Shown here: positions 11,621 through 20,551 of the stretch, piece by piece
Position numbering within the stretch: the first letter of the stretch is position 1
How the letters are laid out: each line of letters opens with the position of its first letter
NCBI GenBank assembly: GCA_030704615.1
Contig: CM060731.1
Coordinates: forward strand, 15,378,001-15,438,000
From: Takakia lepidozioides
Taxonomy: Eukaryota > Streptophyta > Takakiopsida > Takakiales > Takakiaceae
Reading direction: 5' to 3'
Length of the DNA: 60,000 nt
Position numbers and translations under genes: made by a program
The notes under the pieces: model-generated
Told to the model about the DNA's origin: nothing
Databases searched by the model: none
Seen by the model: the letters and a program-made list of their open reading frames with translations, nothing else

Positions 11621-12775
11621 TATGTTATATTTTTGGAGGAGTATGTTATATTTGGAGGAGTACGTTATATTTTTGGAGGAGTACGTTATATTTGGAGCAG
11701 TACGTTATATTTGGAGGAGTACGTTATATTTTTGGAGGAGTACGTTATATTTTTGGAGGAGTATGTTATATTTGGAGGAGTACGTTATATTTTTGGAGGA
11801 GTACGTTATATTTTTGGAGGAGTATGTTATATTTGGAGGAGTACGTTATATTTGGAGCAGTACGTTATATTTTTGGAGGAGTATGTTATATTTGGAGGAG
11901 TACGTTATATTTTTGGAGGAGTACGTTATATTTTTGGAGGAGTATGTTATATTTGGAGGAGTACGTTATATTTTTGGAGGAGTACGTTATATTTTTGGAG
12001 GAGTATGTTATATTTGGAGGAGTACGTTATATTTTTGGAGGAGTACGTTATATTTTTGGAGGAGTATGTTATATTTGGAGGCGTACGTTATATATTTGGA
12101 GGCGTACGTTATATTTTTGGAGGAGTATGTTATATTTGGAGGCGTACGTTATATATTTGGAGGAGTACGTTATATTTTTGGAGGAGTATGTTATATTTGG
12201 AGGCGTACGTTATATATTTGGAGGAGTACGTTATATTTTTGGAGGAGTATGTTATATTTGGAGGCGTACGTTATATATTTGGAGGGGTACGTTATATTTT
12301 TGGAGGAGTATGTTATATTTGGAGGCGTACGTTATATTTTTGGAGGAGTATGTTATATTTGGAGGCATACGTTATATATTTGGAGGGGTACGTTATATTT
12401 TTGGAGGAGTATGTTATATTTTTGGAGGAGTATGTTATATTTGGAGGCATACGTTATATATTTGGAGGAGTACGTTATATTTTTGGAGGAGTATGTTATA
12501 TTTGGAGGCGTACGTTATATATTTGGAGGGGTACGTTATATTTTTGGAGGAATATGTTATATTTGGAGGCGTACGTTATATATTTGGAGGGGTACGTTAT
12601 ATTTTTGGAGGAGTATGTTATATTTGGAGGCGTACGTTATATATTTGGAGGGGTACGTTATATTTTTGGAGGAGTATGTTATATTTGGAGGAGTACGTTA
12701 TATATTTGGAGGAGGACGTTATATTTTTGGAGGAGGACGTTCTATATTTGGAGGAGGACGTTATATTTGGATAAC
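11621..12775. repeat. Minisatellite with 61-bp higher-order unit (19/21-bp monomers)
   Basis: Roughly 57 monomers of two lengths: a 21-bp type (GTACGTTATATTTTTGGAGG plus one base, or the variant GTACGTTATATATTTGGAGG) and a 19-bp type (GTATGTTATATTTGGAGGA). They are mostly ordered 21+21+19, making a 61-bp higher-order unit. The first half uses the TTTTT variant twice per unit; the second half (from about 12080) uses the TATATTT variant with GGAGGC. All three plus frames are open because the monomer has no stop and 61 mod 3 is 1. It is therefore not a protein-coding gene. Confidence 0.9.
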
Positions 12776-12819
12776 GTAGTTTCCCAATATAAGGTCATAA
12801 GTCATTACTTAGCTTGTTC

Positions 12820-13200
12820 CGCAAGCTTTGGTCGACGGATGAGACATGAGACTCTGTGGGGCAAACGCAGGTGTCGCGTGTCGCGCGACTTGAGGGAGAT
12901 AAGCGAATCTTGGTTCTTTGAACGGATGAGAATGTGGGTGGGATGAATGAGCGACATCGTCAATCACGGCAGACGTGGGGTCAAACCCTGGAGTCGGCGT
13001 GTAAATCCTTTGTTTGGGCGAACGGAGTGCAAGTGGTGCGGATGAATGACAATCGTTGGTCACAGTATCAAACCCTGGTGCTAGCAAACATTTCAGGTCG
13101 TTTGCATGAATGAATGGAGTGCAGATGATTCGGATGAATGCAGCAGTTGATCATGGCATCAAAACACCAGCAAGGTGGATGAATTAGGGGACAGATCATG
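12820..13200. repeat. Degenerate ~85-bp tandem repeat
   Basis: Three imperfect units share GGATGAATG, then a CATCG/ATCGT-like stretch, then TCAAACCCTGG. They lie immediately 3' of the 61-bp minisatellite. Copies are diverged and the boundaries are approximate. Confidence 0.4.
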
Positions 13201-13330
13201 GATGAACGGTGACACATCCATCCATTTAAGCCACCTGCACTTAGGGGATTGGAGGCTTGATAATTTGTTGTGTAATTGATAATTATAAATTATGGCTCTT
13301 TGACTAAAGGGAAGGAAAGGGGTAAAAACC

Positions 13331-13785
13331 AATGTTGGACTGGTATCAAGTTTCTTACATACCAGTCTGGTCTACATAACGGTGGATGTGTATTTGTCCA
13401 AATACTGGTATGAGTATGAGTATCATGACCACAATACCAGCTGGTATGAGGTATCAACTCTGGTATCATCCTTTATGTGTATTGTATTTATTTTCACTTG
13501 ATATTTGCTATTTGATAAACTTGTAATTCAAAGATGGCTTTAGAAGTAAATATACATAAATACAAATGTATAGGCAAATGTACACATAAATTAATATGGT
13601 ACACATACCAGAGTAAATGAGGTAGACTGCGGGGGAGTACTGGTATTGTGGCTGGTTTGAAAAAACTGATACCAGCTATATGACCAAGTATTCTCCCAAA
13701 CGATACCAGACTAGTCTGGTATCTAATACCAATGCATATACCAGTACTTTATACCAGTCCTTCACCTATATACCAGTCCAACACT
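13331..13785. mobile_element. MITE with 10-bp target duplication (Mutator-like)
   Basis: Terminal inverted repeats AATGTTGGACTGGTAT (13331-13346) and its near-perfect complement (13770-13785, 15 of 16) are flanked by direct 10-bp repeats GGTAAAAACC (13321-13330 and 13786-13795). Length is 455 bp, with no coding capacity. The interior is dense in ATACCAG/CTGGTAT in both orientations. Target duplications of 9-10 bp are typical of Mutator-like elements. The superfamily is inferred from this alone. Confidence 0.65.
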
Positions 13786-13824
13786 GGTAAAAACCCAACT
13801 GTCCCTTTGTCTTGACTTAATTAA

Positions 13825-14466
13825 CCCTTCAACGCCCAGTAGGCCGTTTCGGGCTTTTGGGTTTAGAAAAATCTGAATAACTTTTTGCATTCTCCATGGA
13901 ATTGTGTGAAAAAAAAATATGCACCTGGCACACCAAGATTCATTGCCTGATTGCCTCGGATCTGCCAAGTCGCAAAGAGGTCTCATCACGCAAGCAGGGG
14001 GGTCACGATTTGATAAAGGTAATTCTCGTTGTTTCATTCTTCACACGTGTTGTGTGAGAGGGAGAGAAACATGGGATTTTTCCAAGTTTGACCAAGTGGC
14101 AACATCACATGCATTGGCCAAATTGGATACTTTTTGGCTTGTTGGATGAGGGATCTCAAGGGGATGAAACCATGCTAATTTCGCCTCAATCCCATTTGAT
14201 CCTGTCACTCAAATCTTTAAAAAATTACCAAAAATGGATATGTTTCTCAAAAGGGCCCCAATAATGGGGCTCACATTCAACGGTGGCATTTTGTGAATCT
14301 GGGGCTGATTGGCCTCAAATTCAGCATGTGGATGCAGGAGGAAGGTACGCACCTAATGTGCGGTCAAGTTCTTTAAAAGGTTAAATTTCTGAAAGTTACA
14401 CCTTTTTTTCACTTAAGGGGTCATGTTTTCCGAAAAAGTCAAACTATGGCACTGGGCGTTTAAGGG
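13825..14466. mobile_element. Non-autonomous piggyBac-like element (TTAA target site)
   Basis: Terminal inverted repeats CCCTTCAACGCCCAGT (13825-13840) and the complement of 14451-14466 (CCCTTAAACGCCCAGT) match at 15 of 16 positions. Both ends abut TTAA (13821-13824 and 14467-14470). TTAA duplication with termini starting CCC is diagnostic of the piggyBac superfamily. The 642-bp element has no DDD transposase; its longest frame (13919-14149) is unrecognised. Confidence 0.7.
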
Positions 14467-14470
14467 TTAA

Positions 14471-15800
14471 AAGGGCTGCGTAGGTTTTATTTGAGGAGGG
14501 GTAGTCATGGTGAGTGTCACTAAATCAAGTGGAATAAAGGGGACCGATAGTAACACTTGCCTCTATGAACTTCTCTGCACCCTCCGCCGCCTTGTCTTTC
14601 CTTCTTGCAGCCTCCGCCACCTTGTCTTTCCCTCTTGCAGCCACTTTGATCCTACCTGCCATACCTGGCCCGACCCCCATCATAGCAAACAACTACTCAC
14701 GCTGGCTCTGGCTCTCAAACCACTAGTGAGACACGCTACTAGTGCCCGTGCCAGCATGTTGAAGACACAAGTTACAAGCAACTAGTCAGTTGCTTCTCAC
14801 CGGACCGACATATTAGTAGAAGTATCTAGAAACTGGAACTATGTAGGCAGTCAACTAGAACTAGAACTATCTAGAAAGCCCACGCTAGAAAGTCAATTTT
14901 GGACCCTTCATTTCATTAAATAATACAAGTGGCCTTAATACATTGGCCCCCTCTTTTAACTCTTGGACCACGCTAATTCCTAGACCACTCTAGAATTAAC
15001 CGGGCCGAATGAAACTGCTCTACATATTCACATGGTCGCAGCTTTGATTCAGGCATGGCAAGGCTGTAAACTGGATATACGTACCAACCTTGAAAATGAG
15101 GAGGTCCTTCTTGGTTGTGTGAGCAGCAAGTGTGTAAAGGGGTCTCGACTTGATGCATGAGTGGGAACGGTGTTGTTCATGGTGAATGAGGGATTTAGTT
15201 AGTGTGCAAGAGTAGTTTTATAACTGTGCTCATGGCAGTGACAAAGGATTGAGCAAATATGAAATGCACAAATGAGAAGGTCATAAAATAGAATAGCACA
15301 GAGTCTGAATTCCTGAACATAGTCAGCGGATCAGCCCTGTGGGACCCAGCGGATGTTGGGGCGGATATCCGCCCTGACCACGCACATGGGCGGATGAAAT
15401 CCCACGAGTCATCCGCTGGGTAAACTCGGGCAAGAATTTCACCGTAGCCAACTCGGTCGTCTCTCTCCTCTCGACGGCACACACGCCAGTACTCCTAGGA
15501 GGGAAAATACCACATGAGGGTAGCATAAATTTGGTTCCTTGCAAAAAATGGAGAGGTTGTTCATTGGCAATGTCATTTTGATATGGATGCTTATGTCTAT
15601 GAGCTTAGGGAATTGTATGATAGTCAAATCAAAGGCGAGACTTATTTTGGGAGAGAAGGAGCAGTCACTGGGATATCGATACTTGCCGGCACTTTGTCGA
15701 AAGAAGAGAAGGCCTCCACGCATGTGGTGGAAGGAGCCTAGACAACACGCACTGGGAGTTGATAGAAGCACAAGTTTGGCATATTACACCTGAGATCAGA
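14471..15800. other. Intergenic region with nested palindrome, no gene recognised
   Basis: No convincing coding region. A compact palindromic structure occupies 15344-15421 (listed separately). Short CTAGAAC-type repeats occur around 14820-14890. Confidence 0.4.
15344..15421. repeat. Nested palindrome
   Basis: Outer arms ACCCAGCGGATG (15344-15355) and CATCCGCTGGGT (15410-15421) enclose a perfect 16-bp palindrome GGGCGGATATCCGCCC (15359-15374). Function is unknown. It could be the end of a decayed transposon or a structured non-coding site. Confidence 0.6.
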
Positions 15801-16870
15801 GATATGAAATTTCTACGGAATTATATAATGACATTTGAGGCTTTCAACAATTTGGTTAATGAGCTTACGCCATTTGTTAAGTCCACTACTTTAAATCAAG
15901 TAAGACCATAACTAGAGATCCGAAAGATTGTAGCCGTTCTTCTCTATCGATTCGCACATGGTATTTCCCCAACCATAATGGCGGATTGATTCAATATTGG
16001 TGCGTCAACCATACACAAATATATTGACATAGTTTGTGTTGTTCTTACGACACCCGAGTGTCTCTTTAGCAAGTACCAATACACACCGACAGGAGAACGA
16101 TTAACATAAATTATCCATGTTTTCATGCAGACTACAGGGTTGCCTAACATCGTTGGTGCCATCGATGGAACCCATATTCCTTTTGCAGAAAAACCGAACA
16201 AGAGGGTCACCCTGGCGGCAGCAGATTTCTACAACCGCAAAAAAATCAATAGCTTCGTTTTGCAAACTGTGTGCAATGCAAAAAAGGTGTTTTGGAATGT
16301 TTGTGCTGGCAGCCAGCCTGGGGGTTGTGTGGATGGAGGTCAATTCAAGGTGTCACGGTTGTACAGAGATTTGAAAACTCGAACAATTCTACATGAACCT
16401 GTGGTTACAGTTCAGGGGATAAGAATCACACCATACTTGATTAATGATTCGGCTTATCCAATTCGAACATACTTGATGAGGAACTACAAGCCTCGAAACC
16501 CTGAAGAAATAGACAAGCGGCGTTTTGATTCTAGCATGAATAGTGGGAGAGTTGTCATTGAAAATGCATTTGCATCTTTGAAAAATCGTTGGCACATTTT
16601 GAAATGTTTGAATTCTAGGGTTGTTAGGGCAAGTGCAGTGACAATTGTTTGATGTGTCTAGCACAATTATTGTCAGATGTGGGGCATGCCTAAGCCAAGG
16701 AATGATGGAATTAGAGACAATTTGGCAGGTTTTGGTGGGAGCCAGATTGCTCATCCTAAGAGAAGGTGAAGCGACAAAAGTAGGAGGCGAGAGAATGAGA
16801 GAGAAACTGTACACACAATGGTTGATTGACAACCCACGTGAATAAAATTGTTTGAATAGTAACTATGAAT
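15800..16870 (+). pseudogene. PIF/Harbinger (HARBI1-type) transposase, inactivated
   Basis: The plus-strand frame runs from about 15800 to 16870. The N-terminal part encodes YIMTFEAFNNLVNEL, VAVLLYRFAHG and FNIGASTIHKYIDIV, the usual region before the catalytic domain. 16125-16652 encodes the DDE nuclease core. All three acidic residues are visible in context: GAIDGTHI, INDSAYP and VIENAFASLKNRWH. In-frame stops interrupt the N-terminal part (TAA after TLNQVRP, TGA after TIMAD), and another stop precedes the C-terminal HNYCQ region. CGA to TGA in the second case is a deamination-type change. A functional element would cut and paste with TAA/TTA duplications; its ends were not identified. Confidence 0.8.
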
Positions 16871-16899
16871 CTATAGAACAAATGTTAAACACACACAAC

Positions 16900-18310
16900 T
16901 GGCATGAAATCATATTTAGATTCAATGCCCTCGGAGGGCATGTGCTAACTTTTTTTCATTACTCTGAATGGTGTGAAACAATACCACAGAGCTAGGAATC
17001 AAAGATACATTTCCAAAAATGTATTGCATACTGAAGCAACATGCAATCACAAGATCCTACATGTCAAAATGTGATAGAAGGTCACATTTTCAAAGAAAAC
17101 AAAAGCTTCAAAATGGACCTCGGTTCTCTGGCCATAACTTCTTGTGATCTTATTCAATTGAGGTGAAACAAAATCTGAAAGCTGGAGAATCAAGGCACCT
17201 TTTCAATTTGATATTAAAATCTCACACAACATAAATCCACAACATTCTACAAGCCCAAATGTCAGAGGAGGTCACATTTTTAAGAGAAACCTAAGATCAT
17301 CAAGCTGGGCCTCGGTTTTATGGGCATAATTTCTTGTGGTCTTACTCAATTCAGGTGAAACAAAATCCCAAAGGTGGCGAAGCAAGTCAGATTTCCAAAA
17401 TAATATCACAAATCAATTCTTCATAAAATCCCAACATTTTACAAGTCCAAAGGTGAAGGCAGGTCACAACATGAAGAAAAACAAAATACTTCAAGATGGG
17501 CCTCGTTCTTCTGGGCATAACTTCGTGTGGTCTTACTCGATTGATGTGAAACAATATCCCACACCTGGAGAATCAAGCCAGCTTTTCAATGAGATATTTC
17601 ACTTACTTATCCTATAAAATCTAAACATTCTACAAGCGCAAATGTGAATGCATGTCACATTCTGAATGAAAACCATAGAACTTGAAGCTGCACCTCTATT
17701 TTTTGGGCATAACTTCTTGTGTTCTTACTTAATTGGAATGAAACAACAACAGACAGCTGCGGAATCTAGGTATCTTTCCAACAAGCCAACACATTCCCAT
17801 ATTGCATAAATTTTCTACATTGTGCAACCCCAAATGTGAATGTAGATCAAAGTATAAAGCAAAACAAAGTAATTGAAGCTGCACCCATATTTTTGGATAT
17901 AACTTCTTTAGATCTTACTCATTGGCATGAAATAATATCCCACAGCTGGGGAATCCATGTAGCTTTCCAAGAAGCCATCACATATCCTTGTAGCCTAAAT
18001 TCTCTACATGCTACAATCCCAAATGTCAAAGCAAGTCAAATTGTGAAGAAAAACAAAGTAGTTGAAGCTCATCCTCTATTTTTTGGGCATAATAAATTTT
18101 GTACTCACTCAATTGGCATAAAACAACAGCCTATAGCTGGGGAATCTAGGTAGCTTTCCAACAAGCCATCACACATCCTTGTAGCCTAAATTCTCTACAT
18201 GCTACAACCCCAAATGTCAAAGCATGTCACAATATGGAGAACCACAAAGTGCTTCAAGTTCAATGTATTTTTTTTTTGTTCTAACTTCATGTCTGTGCTC
18301 ATTGTCACTA
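16900..18310. repeat. Satellite-like tandem array, ~191-bp period
   Basis: Seven to eight diverged units with the anchor GGGCATAACTTCTTGTG at about 17131, 17323, 17514, 17706, 17897, 18087 and 18279, a regular 190-192 bp spacing. Each unit also holds a GTGAAACAA-ACAGCTGGGGAATC-like segment and ATTCTACAAGCCCAAATGTC. It starts directly after the Harbinger transposase. There is no coding potential. Confidence 0.85.
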
Positions 18311-18390
18311 AACACACTCATGAGCCACAACAAACTAAGGGAATCAAGTGCTATCACCCACGGACGATGCGCCTGAGCCATCGTTTGGCT

Positions 18391-18624
18391 TTAACACATC
18401 TGCAAACAAACAGCCATCTGAAACTGGGTTTGCATTGCCAACTCGCGACTTGTTTGCTCGTTTTGAAGAATTTGCGAGCTGGTGATTCTCTCGGTCATCG
18501 CCATCTTTAGCGTCTCCATCTCTTTGATCCCCTCCCCAAATTCTTTGATGGCACTTGCAATGGCAGTAGATCCCCCAGAGAAACGTCGCTTCTTTGAATT
18601 TGGACGTCCTTGCACACCTGGCAA
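18391..18624 (-). pseudogene. Possible Harbinger ORF1 (Myb/SANT-like protein) C-terminal remnant
   Basis: The minus-strand frame encodes KKRRFSGGSTAIASAIKEFG, then EMETLKMAMTERI and a glutamine- and methionine-rich end. Charged helical tails of this kind after a basic KKRR segment are common in plant Myb/SANT-like proteins that partner PIF/Harbinger transposases. It lies convergent to the transposase at 15.8-16.9 kb, with the 191-bp array between them. No SANT domain proper is visible, so the call is tentative. Confidence 0.3.
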
Positions 18625-18949
18625 TTTGCAAGCTGCCGTTCTAGGAGTGTAAGGCAGATCCTGCTGAATTGAAGATGCAAATCACTACAACATTTTTTTT
18701 GGGGGGGGGTGTGTTTAGCGACGCCCATAGCTACCCCGTGCCGTACGCGCCGACCCTTCAACATGGATTTTTGGAAATTTTGGGCTTTTTCACTCCTTTC
18801 TCTCTTGAGGACTCATCCGAAGTACAATCAACTGCATGAGTGGTTTCCTCTAAAATCACAAGTTGTTGATCTTGAAAACCTATCCATTGATTCATCGTCA
18901 ATGAGACCATCAAGTAGAGGTACTGCCATCCCAAGCCTAGCTTCAATTA

Positions 18950-19810
18950 AACTTCAATTAGCTTCAATTCAACCCATCCGTCATGATGTCATTTCTGCAA
19001 GTTTCAAAGCCCATCTATGCTTGCTTGCTTTGAACTTTTTGTTAACTTGTCCAATTTAGATGTGCTATGGCATTATAGAATGCTAAACAACTACTATGAT
19101 GTACTATGAGGGCCTTTTGAGGGTCAAAAGTCTTGGCAGATTCTTAGATAGCACCCATTAGTCGTGATGTCATTTTTGCAAGTTTCAAACCCAACCCATG
19201 TTTGCTTGCTCTCAACGTTTTGTCAACTTGTCCAATTTGGGTGTGCTATGGCACTATAGAATGCTAACAAACATTATAACATAAATATGGGGGCCTTTCT
19301 GGCTTCAGATTTTCTTTTCAGAGTTTTAGATGGCCCCGATCAGAATGATGTCATTTCTACAAGTTTCGAGACCTTCTCCTACTTGAACACCTTCAACTTC
19401 TTCTCAGCTTGTCAGATTCAGGTGTGCCATGGCATTATAGAATGCTAACAAGTAGTATGATGTAGACATGAGGGACTTTCTTCAGATTTTTTTTTTCAAA
19501 GCTTTAGATGGCCTCCATCAAAACTGATGTCATTTTTGTGCATTTCAGGATGAAGGCAAGCATTACAATGTACGTATGAGGACCTTACGTGTTGTCATTT
19601 CTGCAAATTTTGGATCCTTCACTTACTTGAATACCTTCTACTTCTTCTCAACTTGTCCAGTTGAGGTGTGTTATGCATTATAAAAATTCAACAAGCAAAG
19701 TTATAATGTACACATGAGGACCTTTCGAGCTCCAGATGTTTTTTCTCAGTTTTAGATGGCCCCCCTTGGAACTGATGTCATTTCTGCAAGTTTTGGGGCA
19801 TTCACCCAAG
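18950..19810. repeat. Second satellite-like tandem array, ~181-bp period
   Basis: Units are anchored on GATGTCATTTCTGCAAG at about 18984, 19165, 19347, 19526, 19593 (truncated unit) and 19774, giving 179-183 bp spacing. Each has TTGTCCAATTTGGGTGTGC and GGCATTATAGAATGCTAACA-like segments. The unit is unrelated by eye to the 191-bp array just upstream. Confidence 0.8.
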
Positions 19811-19879
19811 GTCTTAGAGGTGTACTGCTCATAAATATACTTGGAATTTTCTGGACTCCTTGTTTCATGTGTTCACCTT

Positions 19880-20043
19880 GTTGTGCGCATACATATCGCT
19901 ACACAACTACATCGCTGTCCAAAACCACACAACACATGTACACACCACACACTAGTATACCACTAGTCCACCACTAGTCCAACCACTAGGCTACAACTAG
20001 TCAGTCACTAGGCTGCCACTATGGCAGTCACTAGTCCACACAA
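19880..20043. repeat. ~160-bp direct repeat outside the 3' LTR (copy X)
   Basis: Sequence from GTGCGCATACATAT to CACTAGTCCACACAA. It is duplicated just inside the LTR at about 20377-20551. It is rich in ACTAGT and CACTAGTCCA motifs. It is far too long for a target-site duplication. Confidence 0.75.
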
Positions 20044-20371
20044 TGATAAAGAAAGAAGAATACAAGCACAATCTCATGCGAGCTCACAAAGCTGAAGCAT
20101 AAACTCATGCATATATAAACTCATCATTCAAATACAAGTCAAGCCAAGTGCACCCCACACCATGGGGAATCCACACTACGGCGCCATAGCTAGGCGCGGT
20201 GAGGCTCAACTCGAGAAAGATGAGCCTCCCGCGCTTGCCGTGAAGATAACCACTCCAGGGCCTAAATCTGCCTTGACCCCTGGATTGACACTTGGGCCAA
20301 TCCCAAATGTCAATATGTAAAAGCTAGCTATTTCTTAGCTAGTTTCATACTAGTGGTAAAATAACTTGACA
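20044..20371 (-). repeat. 3' LTR (element orientation)
   Basis: On the plus strand it runs TGATAAAG...AACTTGACA, so it begins TG and ends CA. It is nearly identical to 26966-27292, with a few substitutions and a small indel. It contains the segment ACTCGAGAAAGATGAGC at 20209-20225, which equals the candidate primer-binding site. Confidence 0.9.
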
Positions 20372-20376
20372 GCTGT

Positions 20377-20551
20377 CGTGCGCATACATATTGCTACACA
20401 ACTACATCGCTGTCCAAAACCACAGAACACATGTGCACACCACACACTAGTATACCACTAGTCCACCACTAGTCCAACCACTAGGCTACAACTAGTCAGT
20501 CACTAGGCTGCCACTATAATGCTCACTACGGCAGTCACTAGTCCACACAAT
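20377..20551. repeat. ~170-bp direct repeat inside the 3' LTR (copy X')
   Basis: Same sequence as 19880-20043, with one extra about 15-bp segment near its end (ATAATGCTCACTACG-like). It replaces the missing methyltransferase C-terminus and abuts the LTR. Copies X and X' flank the 3' LTR exactly, so X-LTR-X' forms a unit. Confidence 0.75.

Noticed and set aside
11539-12946. Three overlapping plus-strand open frames of 390-467 codons with repeats such as EEYVIFGGVRYIF
   Set aside because: They arise because the 19/21-bp minisatellite has no stop codon and its 61-bp unit cycles through all frames. No start context or domain supports translation.
16900-19810. CRISPR-like array
   Set aside because: Whole ~191- and ~181-bp units repeat with gradual divergence. 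There are no short identical repeats with unique spacers, and the DNA is eukaryotic.
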